Position numbers and translations under genes: made by a program
Origin: Polyangiaceae bacterium
GTDB taxonomy: Bacteria > Myxococcota_A > Polyangia > Polyangiales > Polyangiaceae
Direction of reading: 5' to 3'
NCBI GenBank assembly: GCA_020633205.1
Contig: JACKEB010000017.1
Span: 310,001-374,000 of the forward strand
Length of the DNA: 64,000 nt
The notes under the pieces: generated by a model
Told to the model about the DNA's origin: nothing
The model's database searches: none
The model's input: only the letters and a program-made list of their open reading frames with translations
Shown: positions 52,496 through 61,138 of the stretch, in pieces
Layout of the letters: every line of letters begins with the position of its first letter
Position numbering within the stretch: the stretch's first letter is position 1

Positions 52496-54580
52496 ATGTC
52501 CTGCCGAACGCTGAAAAAGCCGCGCGCGACGTGGTTAGCGGCGGCGCTGGTTTGTTCGCTCACGGTCAGCGCTAGCGCGGAAGAGGACGCGGGAGCTGAC
52601 AGCAGCGGAGACGCCGGCGCGCCGACGACCGAGAGCCAGCATATCCTTGCCCCGCTGCCAGCGGTCCCCAGTCAGGATTTGCCCCAGCCAACCCCGGAAG
52701 CACTGGAGGCGGTGAAAGACCTGCTGGGTCGCGTGGTCTCTGAAGACCCCGTGATCCGCGAACGCGCGGTTCGAGAGCTGGTCGAGGCAGAACCAAAGTG
52801 GGTCCCGGCGCTATCGCACACCTTGGGTCAGCTCGCCGAGTCCACGAAGGGCGAAGAGCTCAAGCGAAAGCTGCTCGATATCCGGGACAAGGCGCGCAGC
52901 GCCGAGCGCGAAAAGATGAAAGCCGCGGGGAAACGCGGCAAGGTCACTACGCCAGACTACCTGGACATGCTCGCGGAGTACCCGGAGCCGAAGAACGCCG
53001 AGTGGAAGGCGGTGACCCAGGTCATCGCCATCAGCCGCATGCTGAGGGAAATCGGCACGACTCCCGCGGTGCGCACGCTGGTACAGGTGTATGTGCGCTT
53101 CGGAGAATTTCTCCGCGTGGATACGCAGCTTCAGCTAGAGAAGCTCGGGGACAAGGCGCTCCCCGCGCTGATCGAGACTCGCCGCCATCAGGCGCCGCGC
53201 ATCGCGCACTGGGCGGATCGTCAACTGGATGCCCTCGGCAAGGCGATCCCCTCGGAGGCCGTTCAGACACCGGATCCCGATGTGCTGGCTGACGTGCTGC
53301 GCGCCTACGGATACACCCGCGACCCGGATGCAGCGCGCGTGGTCATCTCCTTCGCCAACAGCGAGCGACCCCAAGTCCGCGAAGCTTCGCGTCAGGCGGT
53401 AGCGCTGATGAAGGAGACCGCCAACTGGCCATTGCGGGACACCTACGCGAACATCGTCGGGAAGAAGCCTCCCGCGGATTGGGGCTGGGACCGCACCGCA
53501 CGCGAGCTATTCGGCGAGTTCGATCGCCTGCGCCTCGCTCAGGTGTACAAGCTCTTCGACAGCGGAAAGGCTGCACAAAAAGCGGGAAAAGTCGTCGAGG
53601 CGAAAGAGGCGTTCGACAAAGTGCTCGCCCGCAGTCCGCTATTCGATCGCCGTGCGGAAATGATCGACAGCTACGTCGACTTCGCGGAGCAGAAGCTCGA
53701 TGAAGATCCCACCGCCGCGGAAGCCGCACTACGTCGCGCCCGTCGGCTCTCCACGGACGAGAAGGTCGACAACCGCGTCCAGAGCCTGCTCTGGTACCTG
53801 GAAGGGCAAGACCTGGTGGCGCGCGGAGTTGCTGACCAGGTGCCCTTTCGTCGCGCCCTCGAGCTGAACCCCGAGAACAAGCGGGCGAAGCAGGCACTCG
53901 AGGAGATCCAGCGCGGGGAACAGAAAAAGAAGAAGCAGAGCGATCACTACCTCGCGGCAGGCGCGATCGGCATCGTGGCGCTGCTCGCGATCGCGGTGAT
54001 CGCCCTACGCCGCGGCTCCCCAGAGCCCCGCTTGCCCGAAAAGCCAGAGCCCAAACCGATTCCCGAGAGCGACACGCCAAGCGACGCGGACACCACGGAG
54101 GCCTCAGCCTCGCCCGCCGCTGAAGCCGCCGTCTCCGAGGAGCGCGTCTCCGCATCAGGGGGTGAGGAAGCGCCAGCCAGCGCCGCGAGCGCCTCAATCG
54201 CCCCCGAAGCCGAAGCAGCAGAGTCCAGCGTCGCGCCCGAGGCGCCCAAAGACGCCTCCCCCGAAGCTCAGGCGCCTGCAGCCGACTCGCCCGAAGCACC
54301 CTCCCCCCCAACCCCCGTGGCGGCGCCTGACGCGTCTCCAGCGGTCGCCACGCTACATTTCCCCACGGTTACGGAAGAAGCGCCGGCCAGCGCTCCCGAG
54401 GGCACGGACACCCCGGCGCCTAGCAGCAATGAGCCCGTCGAAGCGCCCCGCGCCGAAGGGACCGCCGCCCAAAGTAGCGGTGAGACCGGCGCTGCCTCAA
54501 AGCCCGAGGCTCCCGTGCTGCCGCCTCTGCCGGGACTCGGGGGTGGCGCGCTGAAGCTGCCGCCAATCGAAGAGGACTGA
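52496..54580 (+). CDS. HEAT/TPR membrane protein with acidic Pro-rich tail
   Basis: About 694 residues from the ATG at 52496; a TTG at 52475 that overlaps the acylphosphatase stop is an alternative. Signal peptide (ATWLAAALVCSLTVSASAEE), then HEAT-type helical repeats (DPVIRERAVRELVEAEP, VRTLVQVYVRFGEF, RPQVREASRQAVALM) and TPR-like repeats (AGKVVEAKEAFDKVLARSPLF, AAEAALRRARRLS). One membrane span lies at about residues 484-505. The C-terminal 190 residues are Glu/Ala/Pro/Ser-rich and end in PPLPGLGGGALKLPP. The repeats would be in the periplasm and the tail in the cytoplasm. No partner known. Confidence 0.75.
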   Translation: MSCRTLKKPRATWLAAALVCSLTVSASAEEDAGADSSGDAGAPTTESQHILAPLPAVPSQDLPQPTPEALEAVKDLLGRVVSEDPVIRERAVRELVEAEPKWVPALSHTLGQLAESTKGEELKRKLLDIRDKARSAEREKMKAAGKRGKVTTPDYLDMLAEYPEPKNAEWKAVTQVIAISRMLREIGTTPAVRTLVQVYVRFGEFLRVDTQLQLEKLGDKALPALIETRRHQAPRIAHWADRQLDALGKAIPSEAVQTPDPDVLADVLRAYGYTRDPDAARVVISFANSERPQVREASRQAVALMKETANWPLRDTYANIVGKKPPADWGWDRTARELFGEFDRLRLAQVYKLFDSGKAAQKAGKVVEAKEAFDKVLARSPLFDRRAEMIDSYVDFAEQKLDEDPTAAEAALRRARRLSTDEKVDNRVQSLLWYLEGQDLVARGVADQVPFRRALELNPENKRAKQALEEIQRGEQKKKKQSDHYLAAGAIGIVALLAIAVIALRRGSPEPRLPEKPEPKPIPESDTPSDADTTEASASPAAEAAVSEERVSASGGEEAPASAASASIAPEAEAAESSVAPEAPKDASPEAQAPAADSPEAPSPPTPVAAPDASPAVATLHFPTVTEEAPASAPEGTDTPAPSSNEPVEAPRAEGTAAQSSGETGAASKPEAPVLPPLPGLGGGALKLPPIEED

Positions 54581-54747
54581 GCCTAAGACGCCGAGGCCGG
54601 GCTGAAACGTTCTGACGGGCTCTAGCTGCCGCTCAGAGCGAGCTGGAGACCGCCGTTGCCGCAACACTCGGGCGACTCCCAAGAGCGAACACGCCTCCTT
54701 CAACGGGACTTGAGCGCCTCAGCGCTCGAGGCACCAACCCGGACAAA

Positions 54748-54790
54748 CGCCAAACGGCCACTCTCCCAGCTTGGAAGGTGGCCGTTGGCG
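54748..54790 (-). terminator. Hairpin closing the ribosomal operon
   Basis: CGCCAAACGGCCAC (54748-54761) pairs with GTGGCCGTTGGCG (54778-54790) with one bulged base. It lies about 25 bases after the rplQ stop. The run after it on the minus strand (TTTGTCC) is only weakly T-rich. Confidence 0.6.
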
Positions 54791-54815
54791 GTGCGAGCGA
54801 TCGCCCGCTATCCGT

Positions 54816-55307
54816 TCACTCTGCGGCGTCGGTCGTCGCAGCGTTGGTCGCTGCGGGCGCGTCCCCAGTCACGAACTCGATGATGCTCATCGGTGCGTTG
54901 TCGCCGCGGCGGTGTCCCACCTTGACGATGCGGGTGTAGCCGCCTGGACGATCCGCGAAGCGCTTCGCCAGATCGACGAACACCTTCTCCAAGAGGTCGA
55001 CCTTGCGGGCCTCAACGCCGTCTTGAACGGTGCCGAAGCGACGCAGGAAGCGACCAACCTGCTGCTGGGCGGCCTGGCGCCGAGCCTGGTCCGCCTGGCT
55101 GAGCTCCGCGGCGGGGGTGTAGGCGATCTTGCCCAAGCGCTTGGCGCGGGTGATCACTCGCTCGGCCACGCGACGAAGCTCCTTCGCCTTGGCGTCGGTG
55201 GTTTCGATGCGCTCGTGGGCGATCAGGTTGGCGGTCAATGCCCGCAGCATGGCGCGGCGGTGGGAGGTGTTACGGCCGAACTGGCGACCGGCTTTTCGGT
55301 GTCGCAT
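54816..55307 (-). CDS. rplQ: Ribosomal protein L17
   Basis: 163 residues; begins MRHRKAGRQFGRNTSHRRAM, the L17 start, and contains NLIAHERIETTDAKAKELR. The tail (about residues 140-163, Ala/Thr/Asp) is longer than in E. coli and low in complexity. Large-subunit protein near the exit tunnel. Last gene of the operon, after rpoA. Confidence 0.98.
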   Translation of the reverse strand: MRHRKAGRQFGRNTSHRRAMLRALTANLIAHERIETTDAKAKELRRVAERVITRAKRLGKIAYTPAAELSQADQARRQAAQQQVGRFLRRFGTVQDGVEARKVDLLEKVFVDLAKRFADRPGGYTRIVKVGHRRGDNAPMSIIEFVTGDAPAATNAATTDAAE

Positions 55308-55345
55308 GACTTATTTCCTCGTGGAATCTTCTAACGTTCGGCTAA

Positions 55346-56371
55346 TCAGCCCTGAGCCTGCTGCATCTTCCAGCGCTCGAGCATCTGAGGCCAGTTGTCG
55401 AACTTCATGCCGAGGCTCAGATTCATCGTCGCGAGGATCTCCTTGATCTCCTTCAGAGACTTGCGACCGAAGTTCTTCGTCTTGAGCATGTCCTGCTCGG
55501 TGCGCTGAACCAGCTCACCAATCAGAGTGATGTTGGCGTTCTGCAGGCAGTTCGCGGAACGCACGGAGAGCTCCAGCTCGTCGACGGAGCGGAAGAGGTT
55601 CTCGTTGAGAGGCTCTTCGTCCTGGGCGGGCTGGGTGTACTGGGTCTCCTCCGTCTCTTCGAAGTTGATCCAGATCGAGAGCTGTTCCTTGAGGATCTTT
55701 GCGGCGAAGGCAACGGCGTCGGTAGGCTTCACCGCACCGTTGGTCCACACCTCGAGGATCAGCTTGTCGTAGTCCGTCTGCTGCCCGACGCGCGCGTTCT
55801 GGATGGTGTAGTTCACCTTGCGGACCGGCGCGAACAGCGAGTCGATCGGAATGGTTCCGATGGGCATCGTGGGGGTCTTGTTACGCTCCGCTGAGACGTA
55901 GCCACGACCGACGTTGACCGTCAGCTCCATCGCCAACGGGCCCTTCTTGTCGAGGGTCGCGATGGGATGATCGGGATTCAGGATGCGCAGGCCGTCCACC
56001 AGCTGGATGTCACCAGCGACGACGGGGCCAGGGCCTTCCTTCTCGAGGCGCAGCGTGTACTGCTTGGGAGCCTCGGCCTTGAACACGACCTCTTTGAGGT
56101 TGAGGACGATGTCCGTGACATCTTCCACCACGTCGTTGATCGACGTGAACTCGTGCAGGGCACCCTCGATGCGCACGGCGGTGATCGCAGCGCCTTGCAG
56201 CGAGGAGATCAGCACGCGGCGAAGGGAGTTGCCGACGGTGATGCCAAAGCCACGCTCGAGAGGCTCGCAGGTGAACTTGCCGTAGTAGTCCGTGCTGCTC
56301 TCGGGATCGATTTGGATCGCCTTCGGACGAATCAGCTCGCGCCAGTTGCGCGCCATCATGGGAGTTACCAT
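55346..56371 (-). CDS. rpoA: RNA polymerase alpha subunit
   Basis: 341 residues. N-terminal dimer domain with PLERGFGITVGNSLRRVLISSLQGAAI and the C-terminal domain (about 255-330) with SVRSANCLQNANITLIGELVQRTEQDMLKTKNFGRKSLKEI, which binds UP elements and activators. The ATG at 56371 has AAAGGAAC upstream. Unlike the other gaps in the operon, 255 bases separate it from rpsD; the gap holds two hairpins. Confidence 0.98.
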   Translation of the reverse strand: MVTPMMARNWRELIRPKAIQIDPESSTDYYGKFTCEPLERGFGITVGNSLRRVLISSLQGAAITAVRIEGALHEFTSINDVVEDVTDIVLNLKEVVFKAEAPKQYTLRLEKEGPGPVVAGDIQLVDGLRILNPDHPIATLDKKGPLAMELTVNVGRGYVSAERNKTPTMPIGTIPIDSLFAPVRKVNYTIQNARVGQQTDYDKLILEVWTNGAVKPTDAVAFAAKILKEQLSIWINFEETEETQYTQPAQDEEPLNENLFRSVDELELSVRSANCLQNANITLIGELVQRTEQDMLKTKNFGRKSLKEIKEILATMNLSLGMKFDNWPQMLERWKMQQAQG

Positions 56372-56520
56372 TCGCTGTTCCTTTCGCTGCTAGCCTCTAT
56401 CGAGGTGTTCCCTGCGCGACCGTCCCAAGGACCCGTGGAACCCGCTCCGCCGGTGCCCTTCGCGGTCTGCCCGCTGCCCGGTGTTTCGTAGTGGAAACTC
56501 CAACCGGGCCATACGACGAC

Positions 56521-56576
56521 GGCGGCAATGTTGCCGCCGAAGTCATCCATCTTGCTTTTGAGCCTCTAGGAGGCTC
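56521..56576 (-). promoter_or_regulatory. Two hairpins in the rpsD-rpoA gap
   Basis: GGCGGCA/TGCCGCC with a 4-base loop (56521-56538) and GAGCCTC/GAGGCTC with a 3-base loop (56560-56576). On the transcribed strand both lie before rpoA. They are not followed by T runs, so they look more like an attenuator, processing or stability element than a terminator. A 61-residue frame across the gap (56365-56550) is not called. Confidence 0.4.
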
Positions 56577-56626
56577 GTTCGACGCCGTGCTCGCTCACCG
56601 CGGGCTTGGCGCCGAACCGTGTGTGA

Positions 56627-57256
56627 TCAACGTGAGTAGTACTCAACGATGTACTGCTCACGCATCGACGGCTCGTTGAGCTCGTCGCGAGCAGGCATCG
56701 ACTTGAACACACCTTCGAGCTTCTCGCGGTCCACCTCGAGCCAGGTCGGGGTCGGGCGAGAGTCGGTGAGCGCGATCGCCGCCTGAATGTAGGCGATCTT
56801 CTTGCTCTTCTCGCGAACCTCGATCTTGTCGCCGGGGTTCACGCGGTAGCTGGGGATGTTGACCCGCTTGCCATTCAACAGCAGGTGATTGTGGCGCACC
56901 AGCTGACGAGCCTGACGGCGAGTCGCCGCGAAGCCCATGCGGTGCACAACGTTGTCGAGACGACGCTCGAGCAGGCCGAGCATCTCCTCACCGGTACGGC
57001 CACGGAGCGCGCTCGCGGAGGCGTAGTAACCGCGGAACTGCTTCTCCAGCACGCCGTAGATACGACGAACCTTCTGCTTCTCGCGCAGACGCAGGCCGTA
57101 CTCGCTCATCTTGATGCGGCCCTGACCGTGCTGACCGGGCGGATACGGACGGCGCGTCACCGAGCACTTCTCGGAGAAGCAGCGCGCGCCCTTCAGATAG
57201 AGCTTCGTGCCGTCGCGACGGCAGAGTTTGCAAACCGGACCAATGTACCGTGCCAT
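56627..57256 (-). CDS. rpsD: Ribosomal protein S4
   Basis: 209 residues, standard length. It starts MARYIGPVCKLCRRDG with a zinc-type Cys pattern (CKLC, then CFSEKC), as in bacteria with zinc S4. The S4 RNA-binding domain is at about 97-160 (RRLDNVVHRMGFAATRRQARQLVRHNHLLLNGKRVNIPS). S4 starts 30S assembly and in many bacteria represses the alpha operon; no S4 operator could be located here. Confidence 0.98.
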   Translation of the reverse strand: MARYIGPVCKLCRRDGTKLYLKGARCFSEKCSVTRRPYPPGQHGQGRIKMSEYGLRLREKQKVRRIYGVLEKQFRGYYASASALRGRTGEEMLGLLERRLDNVVHRMGFAATRRQARQLVRHNHLLLNGKRVNIPSYRVNPGDKIEVREKSKKIAYIQAAIALTDSRPTPTWLEVDREKLEGVFKSMPARDELNEPSMREQYIVEYYSR

Positions 57257-57275
57257 GATACTTCCTAAGCCTGAA

Positions 57276-57668
57276 TCAGACGCGCCGACGCTTCGGGGGG
57301 CGACAGCCGTTGTGAGGGATGGGGGTGACGTCGCGGATCAGCGTCACGCGGAAGCCTGCAGACTGCAGCGCACGCAGCGCGCTCTCGCGACCGGCGCCTG
57401 GACCGCGCACGAACACAGCCACGGAACGCATCCCGTGCTCCATCGCGCGACGAGCCGCCTCTTCCGCAGCCAGCTGCGCTGACCAGGGGGTGCTCTTGCG
57501 TGAACCCTTGAAGCCGCGCGTGCCGGCGCTGGCCCAAGAGATGGTGTTTCCGTTCACGTCGGTGATCGTCACCATCGTGTTGTTGAAGGTCGAACGGATG
57601 TGGGCAATGCCCGCTCCGACGTTCTTCTTGACGACCTTCTTGCCGCCACGCTTTTTGCTCGTCGCCAT
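57276..57668 (-). CDS. rpsK: Ribosomal protein S11
   Basis: 130 residues. Marks: GIAHIRSTFNNTMVTITD, GFKGSRKSTPWSAQLAAEEAARRA, and the Arg/Lys-rich end RDVTPIPHNGCRPPKRRRV. Platform of the 30S subunit. 19 bases upstream of rpsD. Confidence 0.98.
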   Translation of the reverse strand: MATSKKRGGKKVVKKNVGAGIAHIRSTFNNTMVTITDVNGNTISWASAGTRGFKGSRKSTPWSAQLAAEEAARRAMEHGMRSVAVFVRGPGAGRESALRALQSAGFRVTLIRDVTPIPHNGCRPPKRRRV

Positions 57669-57718
57669 CGCTACGCCTGTCTCGTATTATCCAAGTGGAA
57701 AACTTATAAAGCCTGTGA

Positions 57719-58084
57719 CTATCGGCGCTTGACGGCGCCGCGCTTCGGGCCCTTGCGGGTACGCGCGTTGGTGTGGGTGCGCTGACCGTTGACCGGCAGG
57801 CCCTTGCGGTGACGCAACCCGCGGTAGCACCCGAGGTCCATCAGGCGCTTGATGCTCTGCTGCACCTCACGGCGAAGGTCACCCTCCACCTTGTAGTTGT
57901 TCTCGATGGTGTCGCGCAGCTGCTTCACTTCGGCGTCTGACAGCTCGTCCACCTTCTTGGTGTTGTCGATGCCGGCGCGCTCGCAGATCTCACGGGCGGT
58001 CTTCTGACCGATTCCGAAGATGTAGGGCAGTGCGAACTCGATCTGCTTGCGACGGGGGAGATCAACTCCAGCAATACGGGCCAT
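57719..58084 (-). CDS. rpsM: Ribosomal protein S13
   Basis: 121 residues, ARIAGVDLPRRKQIEFALPYIFGIG at the start and the tail GLPVNGQRTHTNARTRKGPKR. It forms bridges at the head of the 30S subunit. Normal length and order in the alpha operon. Confidence 0.98.
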   Translation of the reverse strand: MARIAGVDLPRRKQIEFALPYIFGIGQKTAREICERAGIDNTKKVDELSDAEVKQLRDTIENNYKVEGDLRREVQQSIKRLMDLGCYRGLRHRKGLPVNGQRTHTNARTRKGPKRGAVKRR

Positions 58085-58099
58085 TCCGATATCCTCTTC

Positions 58100-58213
58100 T
58101 CAGCCCTGGCGCTGCTTGTGGCGAGGGTTGGTGCAAAGAACGCGAACCACGCCTGAGCGCTTCACCACTTTGCACTTGTCACAGATTTTCTTAACGCTGG
58201 GCCGGACCTTCAT
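58100..58213 (-). CDS. rpmJ: Ribosomal protein L36
   Basis: 37 residues: MKVRPSVKKICDKCKV, then RVLCTNPRHKQRQG. Zinc ligands are three Cys and one His, the Zn-type L36. Too short for an ORF scan at 60 residues, but it fills the gap between rpsM and infA exactly, with the ATG at 58213 and TGA at 58100-58102. Confidence 0.97.
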   Translation of the reverse strand: MKVRPSVKKICDKCKVVKRSGVVRVLCTNPRHKQRQG

Positions 58214-58225
58214 GGGGGTACCCTC

Positions 58226-58468
58226 TTAGAGCTTCTTGATGATGTGACCCCGAGAGGGGTCCTGGCTGGAGACCTTGATCAAGACACGGTCTCCTGAGAT
58301 GAGTCGAACCATCGAGTGGCGCGATGCCGGGGTGAGCCCAACACGAAGCGTTCTTCCTGAGTCGAGACGCACGCGGAACATTCCGCGGGGTAGTACCTCT
58401 TCGACTAGGCCTGCTTCGCCTTGTTGCTTCTCCTCTTGATCTCGATCGTCCTCCTTGAAAGAACTCAT
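58226..58468 (-). CDS. infA: Translation initiation factor IF-1
   Basis: 80 residues. The S1/OB fold core is clear: GLVEEVLPRGMFRVRLDSGRTLRVG and MVRLISGDRVLIKVSSQDPSRGHII. An extra acidic/basic N-terminal stretch (MSSFKEDDRDQEEKQQ) is not seen in standard IF-1 of about 72 residues, and the G-K-M-R segment is changed to TPASRHS. Binds the A site of the 30S subunit. It lies between adk and rpmJ, its normal place. Confidence 0.9.
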   Translation of the reverse strand: MSSFKEDDRDQEEKQQGEAGLVEEVLPRGMFRVRLDSGRTLRVGLTPASRHSMVRLISGDRVLIKVSSQDPSRGHIIKKL

Positions 58469-58482
58469 CCGGGCGCTCGCCG

Positions 58483-59106
58483 TTAGTTGCCGAGAGCCTC
58501 GGTGATGCGGGCTGTGATTTCGTCCAGCTCGCCCACCCCGTCTACTTGCTTCAGCAAGCCGCGCTGCTCGTAGTAGGGGAGCAGTGCCGAGGTGATCGCC
58601 TCGTAATCATTGAGGCGCTGGACGACTTTTTCCTCCTGATCGTCTGCTCGATGCTGGAGCTCCGCATCAGGGGGCGGAGGATTGTACTTGAGGTGATAGA
58701 TCTGTCCAGTCCGAACATCGGTACGGCGCAGGACAGCGCGCTCAATCAGGAGGTCTCGGGCCACCTTGATCTCGAGCACCGAGGTCAGGGGCATGCCCTT
58801 CTTCTCGAGCACCGCGTCCAAAGCCTCGGCCTGGGGCAGCGTGCGGGGGAAGCCGTCGAGGATGAAGCCCTTCTGAGCATCCGCCTCGTCTAGGCGCTCG
58901 TTCACTAGGCCGATGACGACCTCGTCTGGGACCAGCTGGCCGAGGTTCATGAACTTCTCGGCCTCTTTGCCAAGCGCGGTTCCTGCAGCCTTGGCAGCGC
59001 GCAGCATGTCCCCAGTGGAGATCTGGGGCACGCCCAGCTTCTCTACCAGGCGCTTGGCCTGAGTCCCTTTGCCGCTCGCCGGCGGTCCCAACAGCACGAT
59101 CCTCAT
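58483..59106 (-). CDS. adk: Adenylate kinase
   Basis: 207 residues: P-loop GPPASGKGT (residues 7-15), DGFPRTLPQAEAL and the LID region RTDVRTGQIYHLKYNPPP. The LID has no four-Cys zinc site. ATG at 59106 preferred: GGAGG lies 5 bases upstream and it clears the secY stop. Makes ADP from AMP and ATP. map, often found between adk and infA, is absent here. Confidence 0.96.
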   Translation of the reverse strand: MRIVLLGPPASGKGTQAKRLVEKLGVPQISTGDMLRAAKAAGTALGKEAEKFMNLGQLVPDEVVIGLVNERLDEADAQKGFILDGFPRTLPQAEALDAVLEKKGMPLTSVLEIKVARDLLIERAVLRRTDVRTGQIYHLKYNPPPPDAELQHRADDQEEKVVQRLNDYEAITSALLPYYEQRGLLKQVDGVGELDEITARITEALGN

Positions 59107-59116
59107 CATCCCCTCC

Positions 59117-60448
59117 CTACGCAGGCCGGCGCCCACTCAAACGAGTGGTGCGCGGTCCCGTCAGACCTTCGTAGCTGCGGGTGATCAGGTGTGCCTCGAT
59201 CTGCTTCGACGTTTCGAGCGCCACACCCACCACGATCAGCAGGCTGGTACCACCGAACTGGAACGGCACCTTGAGGCCCTGAGCGATGAGCGCGGGCACG
59301 ATGCAGATCGCGGCGACGTAAGCGGAGCCGCCGACCGTCAGGCGGGTGAGCACGCGGTCGATGTACTCGGCGGTTTGCTTCCCGGGACGAATCCCTGGGA
59401 TGTTCGCTTGCTGCTTCTTCAGGTTGTCCGCGACGTCCACGGGTTGGAACGTCACAGCGGTGTAGAAGAAGCAGAAAAAGACGATGAGTGCGCCATACAG
59501 GGCGTGGAACACCCAGTCCTGGCGGTTCAGCGCGGAGCTGAAACGGCTCATGCCCGGGATGTTGAACCCGGCGAGAGTCGCGGGGAAGGCGAGCAAGCTC
59601 GAGGCGAAGATCGGCGGGATCATGCTCGCCATGTTCACCTTCAACGGCAGGTGCGCCTGTTGGCCACCGTAGATACGCCGCCCGACTTGCCGCCGTGCGT
59701 ACTGAATCGGGATGCGGCGCTGAGCCTGCTCGAAGAACACCACGATGCCGACACAGGCCAGGATCACCGCCAGGATGATCGCAATGGTCAATGGCTGCAG
59801 CTGCCCAGAGTTGGCCTGCAGGTACTGACCGATTCCGTGGGGAATGCCGCTGACGATGCTGGCGAAGATGATGAGCGAGATGCCGTTTCCGATGCCGCGC
59901 TCCGTCGCCTGCTCACCGAGCCACATCAGGAGCGCAGTGCCCGTCGTCAGCGTGATGATCGCCGTGAGACGGAACGGCCAACCCGAGTTGGTGACCACGT
60001 CACCGAAGCGGTTGCCTCCCAAGCTCTGGTTTTGCAGGCCTTCCAACATGAAGGCGATGCCCAGCGACTGGAAGATGCTGAGAACGATGGTGCCGTAGCG
60101 GGTGTACTGCTCAAGCTTGCGCCGACCAGCCTCACCCTCTTTGCGCATCTCCTCGACCTGCTTGGACACCATGCCAAGCAGCTGAACGATAATGCTCGCG
60201 GAGATGTACGGCATGATGCCCAGCGCGAACACCGAAAGGTTCGCGAGGGCACCACCGCTGAACAAGTTGAACAGACCAAGCAGTCCTTGGCCGCCGGACA
60301 CCACCTGCTTCATCACGCCACGGTCAACGCCAGGGATCGTGATGAAGACGCCAACGCGGTAGATCGCGAGCACCATCAAGGTGAACGCGATGCGCCGACG
60401 CAGCTCGGGCACCTTGGTGATACTTGCGAATCCGCCGAGTGCAGCCAT
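59117..60448 (-). CDS. secY: SecY translocon subunit
   Basis: 443 residues, ten membrane spans. Family marks: FTLMVLAIYRVGVFITIPGVD start, GIMPYISASIIVQLL, QRRIPIQYARRQVGRR loop and the ending GTSLLIVVGVALETSKQIEAHLITRSYEG. The channel for Sec export together with SecE and SecG. The adk gene starts 10 bases after the stop. Confidence 0.98.
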   Translation of the reverse strand: MAALGGFASITKVPELRRRIAFTLMVLAIYRVGVFITIPGVDRGVMKQVVSGGQGLLGLFNLFSGGALANLSVFALGIMPYISASIIVQLLGMVSKQVEEMRKEGEAGRRKLEQYTRYGTIVLSIFQSLGIAFMLEGLQNQSLGGNRFGDVVTNSGWPFRLTAIITLTTGTALLMWLGEQATERGIGNGISLIIFASIVSGIPHGIGQYLQANSGQLQPLTIAIILAVILACVGIVVFFEQAQRRIPIQYARRQVGRRIYGGQQAHLPLKVNMASMIPPIFASSLLAFPATLAGFNIPGMSRFSSALNRQDWVFHALYGALIVFFCFFYTAVTFQPVDVADNLKKQQANIPGIRPGKQTAEYIDRVLTRLTVGGSAYVAAICIVPALIAQGLKVPFQFGGTSLLIVVGVALETSKQIEAHLITRSYEGLTGPRTTRLSGRRPA

Positions 60449-60470
60449 TAGGGTCCGGGTGTGTAGCAGC

Positions 60471-60956
60471 TCAGGAAGCGGCTTGCTCGGCGTTCTCGTC
60501 GCCTGCGTCGACGAAAACTGCCTTGCCGCCAGCCTTCTGAATCTTCTCTACGGCCGAGTTGCTGAAGCGATTGGCCGAGACCGTAAGCGCCTTGGTCAGC
60601 TCACCATTCCCGAGGATCTTGATGCGAACATCGCGACCCTGGACCAGACGAGCGGCGCGGAGCGCTGCTTCGTCTACGGTGGAGCCAGCCTCGAAGCGCT
60701 CGAGATCGCTCAGGTTGACGATGACCGTCTGAATCGGGAACGGCACGCGGAAACCACGCTTCGGGAGACGACGCTGGATGGGCGTCTGTCCGCCTTGGAA
60801 GTGGAGCTTACCGAAGTTGCCGCCATGACGAGCCTTCTGGCCCTTCATGCCGCGACCACAGGTCTTGCCCAGACCCGAACCGACGCCGCGGCCGACACGC
60901 TTCTCAGCGTGACGAGCACCGGCGGGATGGGTCAGACGTGAGAGCACGTCGCTCAT
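60471..60956 (-). CDS. rplO: Ribosomal protein L15
   Basis: 161 residues. Marks: RVGRGVGSGLGKTCGRGMKGQKAR and GGQTPIQRRLPKRGFR; C-terminus holds the KAGGKAVFVDAG end. Its start overlaps the L30 stop by 4 bases. Confidence 0.98.
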   Translation of the reverse strand: MSDVLSRLTHPAGARHAEKRVGRGVGSGLGKTCGRGMKGQKARHGGNFGKLHFQGGQTPIQRRLPKRGFRVPFPIQTVIVNLSDLERFEAGSTVDEAALRAARLVQGRDVRIKILGNGELTKALTVSANRFSNSAVEKIQKAGGKAVFVDAGDENAEQAAS

Positions 60957-61138
60957 GACTTCTTCTCCTGAACTTCCACCAGGTGCATGACCTTCTTGAT
61001 CATCCCGCGGAAGCTGGGCGTGTTGTCGACTTCGACCACGCTATTGATACCGCGCAGCCCGAGGCCCTTGAGGACCAAGCGCTGGGGCTGTGGACGACCG
61101 ATGGTGCTGGCGACTTGCCGCACGACCAAGCGAGTCAC
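60953..61138 (-). CDS. rpmD: Ribosomal protein L30
   Basis: 61 residues: MTRLVVRQVASTIGRPQPQR, then LGLRGINSVVEVDNTPSFRGMIKKVMHLVEV, the complete short L30 fold. 4-base overlaps with rplO and rpsE. Confidence 0.97.
   Translation of the reverse strand: MTRLVVRQVASTIGRPQPQRLVLKGLGLRGINSVVEVDNTPSFRGMIKKVMHLVEVQEKKS

Noticed and set aside
59069..60451. 460-residue open frame opposite secY
   Set aside because: Antisense shadow of a conserved secY gene; His/Asp/Glu-rich without any domain.
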